Assembly: GCA_023014485.1 (NCBI GenBank)
Contig: JAJOZX010000872.1
Coordinates: 427,001-491,000, forward strand
Source: Bathynomus jamesi
Lineage: Eukaryota > Arthropoda > Malacostraca > Isopoda > Cirolanidae
Length of the DNA: 64,000 nucleotides
Reading direction: 5' to 3'
Shown: positions 1 through 10,537 of the stretch, piece by piece
How the letters are laid out: each line of letters opens with the position of its first letter
Position numbering within the stretch: position 1 is the first letter of the stretch
Notes under the pieces: model-generated
The model's database searches: none
Seen by the model: the letters and a program-made list of their open reading frames with translations, nothing else
What the model was told of the DNA's origin: nothing
Position numbers and translations under genes: made by a program

Positions 1-256
1 AATTAATTTCGAATGAAAGAGTAATTGCTTGTAAGGCCTCCGACGTCGGATGAATTTCTGCTCCGAAATTAATCAGAAAAGTTATTTACAGCGTTTTTAA
101 TATATTTTTCTCTTTTCAAAAGGATCTCCACTTCAATATCAAACATGAAATATAATTAAGAAAAAGGGCTTCATGGGAAATGGAAATGTATATTTAACAC
201 ATTTGCATTAAAAAGAAAATGCCCCTTTTTTTCATTTGCTCGTTATTTTATAATAC

Positions 257-1362
257 ATGTATATTTTGTTATTGGGGTTGGGTTCTTCTTCAGAAAGGCA
301 ACAGTTAGGTTTTTTTTTTCCACATATACGGAACAATATGGTTGAACCCTCAAACAGTGATGCCGCGTTTGCAGCAGAGAAACTTTTGCAGAGAATATGG
401 ATGCAGAGATCCACCGGATCGATCTATCGAGAATTGTTAGAAAATTTCAAACAAATGCAATCAATCAATTGTGGGAGGTTACGATCCACAAGAACTGTGC
501 AACACGTAAATATGGTTCATGAAATTATTGCGCGCAGTCCGCAGAACCCAATTCGACGTTTGTCAGCAGAAGTAAGTATTTCACGAACATCTGTGCATCG
601 TATACTTTGTACCGAATTAAACCTTTTTCCTTACAAAATTCATTCACAAGCCTCACAAGCTTGTCTAAACACAAAAACGAATGGGGTTCGCAACATGAAC
701 GTTAAGAAAGCTAGAAGATCTTGAGTTTTTGAAACACATCTACTTCAATGACGAGTGTTATGTACATCTGTCTCGGGAGATTAATAAGCGAAACTTTCGT
801 TACTGGGAAAGTCATGCTGGTGTTCCAATAGAGCTTTTACGTAGTGTTGCTAAACTCGACATTTCGGTCGCATGGTGTAGTAGGTTCCTATTTCTTTGAG
901 GATGAAACTGGAAAAGCAGTAACAGTAACGCAAAATTTATCTCGTCAGATGCTACAAGATTTCTACTTAACACAACCAATTAGTTTGTCCTAAAAAGAAA
1001 TAAATGCATTACCCGAGATCCACAGTGGTTTCAGCAGGATGGAGCACCTCCACACACTGCTTGTGAAACTCGCAACTTTTTGAAGAAACATATTTTCAGG
1101 CAACTAAGCTCTCTTCATGAGCCAGTGGAATGGCCCCCAATTTTCAGGCAACTAAGCTCTCTTCATGAGCCAGTGGAATGGCCCTCATACTCACCTGACC
1201 TTACACCCCTTCATTTTTTTTTTGTGCGGTTACATAAAAAACAGAATCTATTCTAACAAACCTAAGATACTTGAAGACCTAAAGACGAAAGTGTATGAGG
1301 TAATCAACAACATCCCAGCTGAGCTACTTCCAAACTTTTGTCAAACACTTGTGCAAGATTGA
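257..1362 (+). pseudogene. Broken IS630/Tc1-type (DUF4817-like) transposase
   Basis: Remnant of a cut-and-paste DNA transposase in several frames. The N-terminal part (about 330-715) has the helix-turn-helix pattern of this family, including RRLSAEVSISRTSVHRIL and then LFPYK. The middle (about 725-1010) is frameshifted; FNDECYVHLS marks the first catalytic Asp region and VVGPYFFEDETG lies nearby. The second catalytic block reads WFQQDGAPPHTACE (near 1030) and the third YSPDLTPLHFF (near 1190), in which the final catalytic Asp has become His. The reading ends with a C-terminal tail and a stop at 1362. It is inactive from frameshifts and the lost catalytic residue. I could not find matching terminal inverted repeats. 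A 48-bp in-frame duplication lies just before the third catalytic block. The class is well supported; the exact family is uncertain. Confidence 0.75.
1092..1187 (+). repeat. 48-bp tandem duplication inside the transposase remnant
   Basis: Two consecutive copies (1092-1139 and 1140-1187) of a 48-bp segment starting ATTTTCAGGC and ending in TGGCCC plus a few bases. They differ only near the end. The length equals 16 codons, so the frame is kept. This is a local duplication within the decayed transposase. Confidence 0.9.
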
Positions 1363-1770
1363 ATATTGTTTTTGAAAAAAAAATGATGATTACACTGAAC
1401 ATGTTTAATTAAGGTTAACAAACTCCTACGTTCTATGTACTTATTGTGTTTGTCTTTGTGTCTAGATTCCTTTTTTTATTTTAGCCTAGAACATTTATTT
1501 AGAAATAGGGACATTTTGGGGCGACACTAGTATATATATTGGCCCTAACTATTATTATCGAGAACTAAAATAACGGTACATTGTTGTTAATTCGGAAACT
1601 GACGGAAAACGTGCAGCAAAGAAAAGCTTTCGTCCCCGTGTCCTCTATACTACACGTTTTTGTTCAATCTCGACGGTTATTGTAGTTTTCTATAATAATA
1701 ATAATAATAATAATAATTATAAGTGAAGGGTCAACTTGTACATTTCTTAAAAAAAAAAAAATCAAGATAT

Positions 1771-1946
1771 GAAAGTGGTTGGTAGATAAATGGGTACCCT
1801 AGGTGGCCTAGTGGTTAAGACGCTGGGCTGCTGATGGGGCGTGGTTCGGATTCCACGTTAAACTGTAGGGCTAAGGTGGAGTGAAAAGCTTGACCTTCGT
1901 CAGAATGAACAATTCGGGCGGAAGCTAACCAAAGGTAACCAAAGGT
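1771..1946 (+). mobile_element. SINE A, 5'-truncated (second tRNA-like unit and LINE B-type tail)
   Basis: Starts at GAAAGTGGTTGGTAGATAAA and carries a pol III A box TGGCCTAGTGG and B-box-like GGTTCGGATTCC. The shared core and the tail ending in CTAACCAAAGGT follow. The last 10 bp, AACCAAAGGT, are duplicated. Compared with the full copies at 12515-12796 and 44721-45014 it lacks the first tRNA-like unit, so it is a truncated copy of a dimeric SINE. Confidence 0.85.
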
Positions 1947-2744
1947 ATGCTAAAAAACTGCACTTGAAGGGAAATTTTTGGTTTACTGGATGGTGTTAGT
2001 GAGAAAAGAAGTGCTTGGGACGTGGCCCAGCAATGCAGGGACGAAACCTCCATGCTGCACATTTTTTTCAGGCTCTGTATTGTCCTAACCATGTTATGTC
2101 TGGTAACAATCTTCGATGATAAACGCAACTACCGCATGCGTGGTTTTTTAACCATTTGGGATTGGTTGTTATGTATCGTGTGGTTAGCACAAAGAAATTA
2201 TTTTCTTCCGCGTATCAAAAAATCTGTCCAGTTTTTAGTTTATATTTACGGGAGCATTCGGTCACTAAATTTAGGTATAATTATGTCCATATAGTTTCAG
2301 AAAAAATATTTAATCTTTTGCATTCTTCAAATAAAGCTTCTTGAATGTGTTCTTAAGTACAATAACCGCATTTATAGAAGATGGAAAAGGGAATAAAGTA
2401 GAAAATTAGGACCTAGTGGGACTCGAACCCGGTCTCAGTTTCGCACTTTCTTGTCTTTTCCCTTTCCAACATTTCTTTTGACTTATGAGTTAGAGTTCCT
2501 TTGGTTCAGTTCGTTGGGGACTTAATTCAAGCTGTGAAGAGCCAGGTCCGATTCTCACTCGTGTCGTTGTACCCCGGTTCTGTGGTTAGAGTTGGCCCGA
2601 CCACCTACCCTGTCATGGCTCCGACTCAGGTGACTCTCTCGGGAGTTCACCCCACTTCTTTCCATGTGGGAAGAGAGAGATTTCCGATGTTATCTGTTAC
2701 ATATTTAGAAGTTATGTAGGTCCTTTATTCGGATTTGATACTGA
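1947..2744. other. No recognisable gene
   Basis: Only short open frames with no family resemblance. A B-box-like string GGTTCGAGTCCC on the minus strand near 2415-2426 may be a decayed tRNA-derived SINE, but no A box is visible, so I do not call one. Confidence 0.5.
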
Positions 2745-2852
2745 GAGAGAGTTACAAGGAGTTACAAGAACAAGAAGAACCTCAAAAGGCCTTGCGGCCC
2801 ATACCGAGGAGGTACCAATGGCAACGGGTGCCAGGATAAAGATCTTACATCC

Positions 2853-3176
2853 TCAAATAGTGTGCAAGATTCGGTCTAACCTTTTCTTGAACAGGTCCAC
2901 AGAAGAACTGTTCACAACTTCTGAAGGTAGCCTGTTCCACGTGTCACAGATCTTATAGGTAAAGTAATTCACACACACACACACACACGTCCTAAACCGT
3001 TTCAAATCCAACTTCCAACCATTGTTGCGAGTCGAGTTATTTAAAATAAACATGCTTCTAAAATCAACATCGTCGAACCCGTGTAAGAGCTTGAAAACCT
3101 CGATGAGTTGACCGCGTAGCCTCCGAGTTTCCAGCGAAAACAAATTCAGGGCGTGTAAGCGTCGATTGTAGCCCAT
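2853..3176 (-). pseudogene. LINE A1 C-terminal domain after the RT
   Basis: Continuation of LINE A ORF2 (107 codons). It begins MGYNRRLHALNLFSLETRRL and ends with SEVVNSSSVDLFKKRLDRIL, nearly the same as the undamaged frame in copy 3 (27064 onwards). In this copy the SVCGNYFTY segment is replaced by a run of alternating Cys-Val codons from a small (CA)n expansion at 2971-2987. The function of this tail domain is not established; such segments follow the RT in CR1-clade elements. Confidence 0.85.
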
Positions 3177-3263
3177 ATACCTAACAGAAAGGATTAACTT
3201 TGTGGTCCTCGCCTGGACTCGCTCCAGCCTCTCAATATCTTTCCTGAGGGTGGGTGACCAGAA

Positions 3264-4751
3264 CTACACAGCGTACTGCAGGTGCGGCCGAACCAAGAAA
3301 TTGTACAGGGAGAATACAATCTTGTTCCGAAATCGAAATTGACTCCTGATATAACCCAACGGCTTCTGGGCTTTCTTTTTCACCTCTACGTACTGTTTGG
3401 TAAACTTAAGGTCGCTGCTAATTAGCACACTCAAGTCCTTTTCCAAATCAGTGGCCTCGATATTACTCCCCAACATGGAGTAGTCCGACTTGGGATTGGC
3501 GTAGCCAATATACATGACCTTGCATTTACCCAAGTTGAACGGCATTTACCATTTTTCGGACCACTCTCCTATCCTACGTATGTCCGCACGCAGTTGCTCG
3601 ATCGCTTCGAGCGTCCCAATATTGACCCCAAAACGGAGCCCTGAGGAACCCTGCTAGTGACTGAGTCCCAACCCGAGGTAGCCCCTTTAATTACAACCCT
3701 CTGTCGCCTATTCTTCAGCCAGTTTCCAATCCAGCTATCTACTTCCCCATCGATACCCAGCCCGCGGACTTTGACCATTAGCAGGCGGTGAGGTACGTTA
3801 TCAAAGGCTTTCTGAAAGTCAAGATAAAGTACATCAATTGCCCTACTTTTATCGTAGTCACTCCACATGACGTGGAAAAACTCGAGCAGGTTGGTGAGAC
3901 ATGACCTATGCCGCCTAAACCCATATTGGGAGTCTCCAAGCAGCTTGTGGGAATCCAAATGGTCAACGATCCTATCCGCTTTTATCCCCTCTAATAATTT
4001 ACCTACGACCGAAGTGAGACTAATGGGACGATAGTTCCCTGGACTTTCGTGATCCCCTTTCTTAAAGATAGCGGTCATGTTGGCTTCCCTCCTGTCACCA
4101 GGCACCTGGCCCGTCTCCAACGATTTGTTTGAAGACTGTAGCCAGGTGGGGAGCCACCTGGTCGCGCACTTCCCGCAAGACTCTAGGGGAGGAACTGGTC
4201 TGGCCCAGGAGCCTTAAACACGTTCAGTTTGTCTATTTTATTGGCAACGTCTGTCGCGGTTCACCGAACCCTATCCAGGCGAGCACCATCGTGTCCTCCC
4301 TGGTGAACACTCCCGGAAAGTACTCATTCAGCACATTAGCGATGTCCGCGTCAGACGTCCGCAACGCGCCGCTGGGGTTCTTTAACGGGGCTATCATGCT
4401 TCTAAGGGGCTTTCTATTATTAACGTAACTGAAGAATTCCTTAGGGTTTGCCTTGTAGAGGCTTGCCACCCGGAGTTCTTCGTTACGTTTGGCTAGCCTA
4501 ACCTTCGCATTCACGTCCCTGCACAGGCGGGCATATGCCTCAGTGTTGTCATGGGAACGATTGGCCTTTGCCTTCCTATACGCAGCTTTCCTATTTCGGA
4601 TAGCCAAAGCGATGTCACGACTGAACCACTTAGGCTGCGTTGAAGTAGAGGTGACCGGTTTTGAGGGTATGGCAGCAGACTGCAGGACCATAAACTGATC
4701 CCGGAATGCACTCCACACTCCCTCAACATCGCCACCGACCTCGAACGCCAT
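3264..4751 (-). pseudogene. LINE A1 reverse transcriptase, active site deleted
   Basis: Three frame blocks (4751-4233, 4120-3569, 3545-3264). Visible RT landmarks are AIFKKGDHESPGNYRPISL, then QYGFRRHRSCLTNL, LDFQKAFDNVPHRLL and VPQGSVLG. In copy 3 the next segment holds the catalytic FADDTK motif. Here the sequence jumps from VLG into the equivalent of TPEAIEELRADLGRI, so roughly 100 bp including FADD are missing and the frame shifts. This copy therefore cannot encode a working polymerase. The downstream block reads YIGYANPKSDYSML and EKDLSVLISSDLKFTKQY. Confidence 0.88.
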
Positions 4752-4756
4752 CTCAC

Positions 4757-5093
4757 CTACGCTATCCGGAGGCCAACAAAGCCCGCCCGCCGTAGATCGA
4801 GCTTACTGCCTCTCGAGTTACTACGCTTCACCTGAGGGACGCAGACATAGAACCTGATCAGACCGTAATCACCCCCGCCCGAGGATTCGTCAACGGTGAG
4901 GCCAGTGACGAGGTTATCTTCAGTCGTGAATACTAAGTCTAGAATGCTTTCGTCTCGTGTAGGCCCATTGGCCCACTGAGTCAGGAAGTTCTCATCAGCA
5001 AAGTCAACTAGCCTCCTCCCTTTGGCATCAGCAGTCCTGTCTTCCCAATTTATTATGCCGCGACAGTTGAAGTCTCCTAAAACTACAAACAAA

Positions 5094-5135
<42 letters not shown>

Positions 5136-5764
5136 GTCCCACCCAAGTAGGCTACGGAGTTCGGTGTACAGGGCTGTATCCTCCTCGAGGAGGAGATGCG
5201 GAGGTCTGGTTTGTACACCAAAATTAACCTATAGTTCGTCCCTCCCACGTTCAGATCGACGCCAAGCAGCTCCCGTTCCAATCGGAACTGGCAGTCAACC
5301 GGACTCAACGTGTCCCTGACATATATTACTACCCCTCCCCCCTCCCGATGACGGGTGCGGTCCTTGCGAAACATTCTATACCCGGGAGTCTCTAACTCCC
5401 CAACGTAGTCCCTACGATCAGTATGAATCCAGGACTCGGTGATAGCAACGATATCCTGGTATTCTGATGCTAAGAGCGCCCGTAGCTCGCAAAACTTATT
5501 CCTAATCGACCTAGCATTAAAAAGCACTGCACGGAGGGAGCCTTCCCTATTCTGACCGCCCCCTAGCACGACCCTTTTCCGGAACAGCCAGGGCTGTCGG
5601 GAGTTGAAGAGCCTCTCACCAACGAGGGGGCACTTCCGCAGGAGCCTGAGCCCCCTGCAACGGGGAAGGAGGGTCACCCACCTGTACATGGACGCACCCT
5701 TCAGTTGAAAGTACCTCTGCCAGCGGCTCAAGATCATCTCCCCCTGGTGGGAGCCCGTCATCAA
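4757..5764 (-). pseudogene. LINE A1 endonuclease (EEP family), catalytic His changed
   Basis: A 335-codon frame with endonuclease/exonuclease/phosphatase hallmarks: AVLFNARSIRNKFCELRALL, DIVAITESWIHTD, VVLGDFNCRG and ESILDLVFTTEDNLVTG. In EEP nucleases of LINEs a C-terminal SDH motif supplies a catalytic His; here the aligned residues read GGDYGLIRF, a His-to-Tyr change consistent with one substitution. A (CA)n run has expanded in frame just before LGDFN, adding alternating Cys-Val residues. The original role was to nick target DNA to prime reverse transcription. Now inactive. Confidence 0.85.
5098..5132. repeat. (CA)n microsatellite inside the LINE A endonuclease frame
   Basis: Uninterrupted CA dinucleotides within the endonuclease coding region. 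They are read on the minus strand as alternating Cys and Val without breaking the frame. Confidence 0.95.
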
Positions 5765-5778
5765 TCCCCGGGCTTGAC

Positions 5779-5853
<75 letters not shown>
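5779..5853. repeat. (GA)n microsatellite at the LINE A 5' junction
   Basis: About 37 GA units abut the 5' end of LINE A copy 1 (minus strand, so CT in the sense of the LINE). The same polarity is seen at both other LINE A copies. Confidence 0.95.
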
Positions 5854-5857
<4 letters not shown>

Positions 5858-6738
5858 TTAAATACATTTGTTGGTTCATCTCAGTCTGCAGCATTGTCTT
5901 TTATACAAACAGTCCTCGTCTGTATAAAAACTCATTAAAACTACACGAGTCTGCATGTACGCATATATAGTGCATATATTTTAAACTTTTCCAATTTGCA
6001 GCTTTTCTCTGTATATTTTGAGCGAGAAAAACTTGTTTTGATAAGGAATTTTGCTGCAGCTTCAAGCCAGCTTCTAAAAAAACTGTATTGCAAATTACGT
6101 ACATATACGATGGAAAAATAACGAAATTATTTGATAATTTATCCAAACTGGTTGCTTCTACCATTTAAGTTTAACCATGCTTATTTTTCTGGTAACAATC
6201 ATTACAGTCTCGATAAACTATTTTGGATTGGTTGTCAAAGCGTTTACCTCATATTTTATAAGTTATTTTAACCAGTTTATTTATTTATTTGCGGCGTGTG
6301 TGGGTGCGCGCGTTGCATCAACAAATTGCTTTCGAAAGAACTACAGAACTAGAGACTAACAAAGACCCTAAAAATCCACTCTTGGTTAATTTGGCAAGAG
6401 AAAAAGACGGCAAAGAAAAGTGGCTCAGAATGGAAACTAACTTTCATACCGTGTTTACTTTTATTAAAGTGTAAAACATCCACACCGGAACAGAATTGGT
6501 AGTAAAGTAGAGGACAAGCGAGTATTCTTCGCCCGCCAGCCACTTCTGGCAGAAAAGTTTTGATAGTAGTAGTAGTATAGGATAGTTGGAAAAAGTATAA
6601 TGAAAGGTACAACCTTACCTTATCTTAACATAACCTTAACCGTGAATGATTCCCGCTCATAATTCTTTACATTCATAAAAGATCAATAGTTACAAAGTAA
6701 TTTCATTTATGTTAACCTACGGACTTTTGGGATACGTC
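5854..6738. other. No recognisable gene
   Basis: AT-rich sequence with short frames lacking known motifs. Around 6357-6400 a stretch resembles the AACAAAGACCCTA part of SINE D, but it is too diverged to call. Confidence 0.5.
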
Positions 6739-6925
6739 GTGGCTAATGTCGTAACAGCGCTTCTCGTTGATGATTGAAGTTAAGCAACATTGGGTCTGGA
6801 GAATAGTTGGACGGGGGACCGTCCTCCGCGTTCAGACTATGTAGCGACCCGTGGTTCGGATCCCATGTAGAACTGTAGGTTCTCCTCGTAAAATGTCTTT
6901 AGATGTTGCGAAAGAGGTTAAACAA
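6739..6925 (+). mobile_element. 5S rRNA-derived SINE (SINE3-type head), copy 1
   Basis: The first 100 bp read like a 5S rRNA gene: CTTCTCGTTGATGATTGAAG, the box A region AAGTTAAGCAACATTGGG, and a box C-like GGACGGGGGACC. They are followed by a non-5S body with the core GTGGTTCGGATCCCATG and a tail containing GGTTAAACAACCCCA. The same head, core and tail order recurs at 62169-62385. 5S-headed SINEs are a known class (SINE3). The non-5S body and tail exclude an ordinary 5S gene. Confidence 0.82.
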
Positions 6926-7047
6926 CCCCATCAAACGAACAGACCTATACAGTTAAAATTAGTTACAAGCTTTAATTATCCTTATTAACAGTAAAGTTGT
7001 TGCGAACTACAGTTGTATTAACATTCCACTTAAAATTAAGGATCTTT

Positions 7048-7467
7048 TCCGTTTGACTGCCGCCATTGAAACATAAGAGGTGAGTGCCCCCAGCCTTCTT
7101 TACTTAGCCTTATAAGACTAACTAACGAAAATATCACGACCTAACCTAACCAATCGTTAGGTCAACTGTACGACCTTGACGATTGGTTAGGTTAGGTCGT
7201 GATATTTTTGTTAGTTAGCCTTATAAAGCTAACTAAAGAAGGCTGGAGGCCCTGATCTTCAGGTGATCCCCTTATTTTTCTGAGTACACGATTAAAACTT
7301 AAAAATTAAGCATGGATCTTGAAAGTAATTAAAATTGTTTATAAGAAACAAAATTTGAAGGGGAAATTAAGAAAAGCTTTTTTATAAAGTAACTTATTTT
7401 GTATCATCAAGACATTTCAGTTAAAATACAAAAAGTTTAATTGTTTCAATGGCGGCAGTCAAACGGA
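7048..7467. repeat. Nested inverted repeats (outer 25-bp arms, inner ~68-bp hairpin)
   Basis: The outer arms 7048-7072 and 7443-7467 (TCCGTTTGACTGCCGCCATT and its complement) are perfect over 25 bp. Inside them, 7091-7158 and 7177-7245 form a separate imperfect palindrome rich in CCTAACC. A fold-back MITE inserted into, or grown within, an older one would give this. No transposase and no clear target duplication were seen. Confidence 0.75.
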
Positions 7468-7768
7468 AATTTAAAAGTAAGAAACAAACTTACCGATACT
7501 AATATCAGAATATATTCTGGACGTAGTTAAGTTATTCCTTGAGCAAACACGTTCAGTACTTAAGACCTGATAGACTGTTTAAGTATTCATAAGTGGAAGA
7601 AAGATGTTGGCCGATTGGATGCTCAAAAATAAACTTTACAGGGTGTAAACTTCAGCGCCAAAAGAACATTTTCTTCGGTAAATATAATTCTTTATTTGCA
7701 TATATAAGACCTCATTTCAAAAACCTTTTGCCTGGACATTTTCCTGTTCTTATATATATATATATATA

Positions 7769-8147
7769 GAAACGACGTAAGTATAGAGGAGCGTTCTGCA
7801 CACGAGGAAGAGAAATAACGAACAAATGAAAAATGAGGTGAACCGCCCGGGAATCGAACCCAGGATCTTCCGATTGCCGGTCAGATGCGCTATCCATTAC
7901 ACCACGGGCCTCGATCAGTCATAAGTCGAAATTCTCCTACATAGGGCAGAAACCAATGCCCTGAGAGGGCACCCTCGCAAATCGTGAATATGTACATTTA
8001 ACTGCAATGACCACGCAGTATATTAATTCCCGGGCGGTTCACCTCATTTTTCATTTGTTCGTTATTTCTCTTCCTCGTGTGCAGAACGCTCCTCTATACT
8101 TACGTCGTTTCTATACATTAATATACTGCGTGGTCATTGCAGTTAAA
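7769..8147. mobile_element. SINE C, head-to-head inverted copies
   Basis: 7769-7988 is a minus-strand SINE C: 5' leader with GGGCATTGG, a tRNA-like unit with B box, and the tail ending in TCTATACTTACGTCG. A short minus-strand tail piece (7989-8027) is then joined to the plus-strand 3' half of another copy (8028-8147). The two 3' halves are complementary, so the locus can fold on itself. The plus copy runs into (TA)n. Confidence 0.8.
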
Positions 8148-8243
8148 TGTGTATATATATATATATATATATATATTGGTATGAATTTCAATTAAACACG
8201 TGAAATGAATGAATGATGCAATCCACAAGAAAAAAGAAAAATT

Positions 8244-8290
8244 ATTCCAAGGTCTTTCGTGTATTCAGAAGTACACCTCGTCAGGGAATG
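8244..8290 (-). ncRNA. Hammerhead ribozyme-like motif, PLE-1 left arm
   Basis: On the minus strand: stem I CATTCC, core CTGACGA, stem II GTGTA/TACAC with loop CTTCTGAA, then GAAA, a minimal stem III (A-G...C-T), the cleavage-site doublet TT and stem I GGAATA. All conserved hammerhead core bases are present. One unpaired G sits between the core and stem II, unlike the standard fold, so activity is uncertain. Hammerheads in Penelope terminal repeats are established. Confidence 0.72.
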
Positions 8291-9036
8291 AAGGGAGAAG
8301 GTAAGGCGAGATGACAAAAATATATACCTATGTACAGCGGGACAGAAAAATAAAAAGATTAGCTCATGATTAACAAGAGTTAATTAGAGGCAAAAGATAT
8401 TTTAACAGGATATTGTCAATTTTATACATTCCCGCACTGCCAAGAATAGGTATTATAATAGTGTAACTGTAAAGGAATTTGAGCGTAAAAATATCCTTAG
8501 CCTACCTTACCATGTTAATTTTCAATATCTTCAGACTTTACTTAAAGCAATTGGTATCAATGTAGTGTTTAAGTATAATAATACTGTTAAATCACGCCTA
8601 ATAAAGATTAGCCTGGATAATGCGGTTGGTCGTGTGTATTCGATCGGATGTACAAAATGTAACTCAGTGCATACAGGCCAAACGGGTAAAACTTTAGACA
8701 TTAGGGTAAAACAGCATAAATGCGCGTGTAGAACAGCAAATAATTATAATGCATTGTTTAACCATATGTATAGATGTAATCATAGCATCAAGTGGGATAG
8801 TTCTAAAGCGCTCGTTAAAAACAGATATAATTGAAAGGAATATCCTAGAATGTGCATTTTATCCATTTTAAAAATAATTTCAGTAACAGTGCGGGGAATG
8901 TATAAAATTGACAGTATCCTGTTAAAATACCTTTTACCTCTAATTAACTCTTGTTAATCATGAGCTAATCTTTTTATTTTTCTGTCCCGCTGGACATAGG
9001 TATATATTTTTGTCTTCTCGCCTTCCGCCTTCTCCC

Positions 9037-9070
9037 TTCCCTGACGAAGAATACACGAAAGGCCTTGGAA
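9037..9070 (+). ncRNA. Hammerhead ribozyme-like motif, PLE-1 right arm (stem II damaged)
   Basis: Reads stem I TTCC, core CTGACGA, GAAA, GGCC, TT and stem I GGAA. Relative to the left arm, stem II has lost about 10 bases, so this copy is probably inactive although core and stem I remain. Confidence 0.6.
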
Positions 9071-9098
9071 TCATTTTTCTTTTTCCTTGTGGGTTTGC

Positions 9099-9102
<4 letters not shown>

Positions 9103-9150
<48 letters not shown>
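9103..9150. repeat. (TA)n microsatellite
   Basis: Starts directly at the end of the PLE-1 right arm. Confidence 0.95.
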
Positions 9151-9151
<1 letters not shown>

Positions 9152-9324
9152 CTTTAATTTAGTTTGAAGAACTGTTCAGGATCGACCTGCGTTCGACCTC
9201 TGCAGCATCCCATCTCCTTTGGGATATTTGTTGAAGTAGAGTTGTTTTCTACTCTCATAGCCATCTACGAAAGGGAGTTTATACAGGAACCTGTCGAGTT
9301 GGTGTTTGAAGATTGTATATATAT

Positions 9325-9786
9325 TAGTGGTGGACCGGATATCCGCATCCGCACTTCTGACTGAGGATGTTATGCGGATATTACCTCTAATAAATTATGC
9401 AATTTACAATTAAATTAGCTTATAAAGTAGCTTATAAGGTCCAGTCATGCACATTTCATGTAAAGTATTAATTATTAATGAACAAACAAATATATAAACC
9501 TCAAAATATAAATAGCTGGTAACACAGAAAATTGAATGAAACTTGTTCATTGAATTTTCTGTGGCTGAAACTCTTGAGAAAGTTATTATTTTTATCATAA
9601 TGAAAACATTAATATTAATTTTAATTCTTATGCATTGCCTGCCATAATAGTAATATCACGAAATTTGAAAAATTGTCATATTCATAATTCTATATTATAT
9701 TGATAGACGAATTAAATATCCGCAGATATTGAAATTAAAGATCCGCATCCGCAGATGTTGAAAAACTGACATCCGGTCCACCACTA
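9325..9786. mobile_element. Non-autonomous hAT-like element
   Basis: Inverted ends TAGTGGTGGACCGGATATCC (left) and ATCCGGTCCACCACTA (right) bound 462 bp with an internal GATCCGCATCCGCA echo. The flanks are AT-rich, so an 8-bp target duplication cannot be decided. No transposase. The end sequence style suggests hAT; this is inference. Confidence 0.65.
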
Positions 9787-9830
<44 letters not shown>

Positions 9831-10320
9831 GTATGGTATTGTGGTAAGATGTTGGGCTCAGGACGTTGATTTGTGACGCGAGTACGAACCATCCTTCGGG
9901 CTGCACGCTTTACTTGTTTTCGTGTATATACTGTAGTGTATATGTCTTACTCAGAATAACAATAAAAATTTGAAGAACTAAAATCCTTTTTGCGTCTAAC
10001 AAACAATAAAACATTTTGGTTTGTTAAAACTTTGCCTCAGAGTAAAAAGAAGCATGCAAACTAAAATAAAAGACTAGACCCCCCCCTCTCCACCCTTCCC
10101 GAAATAAAAGATAACAATACATTAGCAAAACAAATAATTATAAGAGAACATTCAAAAATTAATTAAATTCAGATCATTCAAGTTCTTCACCAATTTCAAA
10201 TTTAATTTCTTCGTATTGTCATTTAAGAAACCAGTCTTATTGGAAAGATGGTTAATGGTTTTGTATGGAGAAATGGAATGTGCTGGATGGAGGGTCAGTA
10301 TTTGTCAATAGAAAGTTATA
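9787..10320. other. No recognisable gene; weak tRNA-like stretch
   Basis: (TA)n at 9790-9827 is followed by A-box-like TGGTATTGTGG (9837) and a poor B box near 9890, possibly a decayed SINE. The remainder is AT-rich with nothing recognisable. Confidence 0.45.
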
Positions 10321-10465
10321 CAGGGTGATCGAAAAGTCTCTCCGCAGTAGTAATAAGATATTTACTTTATTGAAATTTTACATAAGGAGATATAAGAATT
10401 CTATAAATGTAATGACATATCATTGTTACCTGTTTAGAGTATATATATATACACACACATTTATA

Positions 10466-10537
<72 letters not shown>

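Larger units (their letters stand above)
2745..5785 (-). mobile_element. LINE A copy 1 (CR1-like non-LTR retrotransposon, ORF2 region)
   Basis: About 3 kb of a CR1-type LINE on the minus strand: an apurinic-type endonuclease (5764-4757), linker and reverse transcriptase (4751-3264), a C-terminal region (3176-2853) and a 3' UTR ending in two copies of CTTGTAACTC followed by CTCTCT. It is flanked at its 5' side by a (GA)n tract at 5779-5853. It is dead: several frameshifts, an RT active-site deletion and a changed endonuclease His. Two other copies (25252-25946 and 26962-28057) allow this comparison. Confidence 0.9.
8208..9105 (+). mobile_element. Penelope-like element PLE-1, internally deleted
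   Basis: Penelope-like retroelement with only the C-terminal coding part left (8440-8834). It carries a GIY-YIG endonuclease: GRVYSIGCTKCNSVHTGQTG and then IRVKQHKCACRTANN, followed by NALFNHMYRCNHSIKW. The usual family spacing of GIY and YIG is recognisable, although the second motif is degenerate (VHTG). The coding part is flanked by inverted arms 8208-8439 and 8890-9105 of about 200 bp, the classic Penelope arrangement of inverted terminal repeats. Each arm carries a hammerhead-like fold. No reverse transcriptase remains here. Confidence 0.85.

Noticed and set aside
6739..6925. Functional 5S rRNA gene
   Set aside because: Only the 5S-like head is present, diverged, and followed by a SINE body shared with a second dispersed copy.
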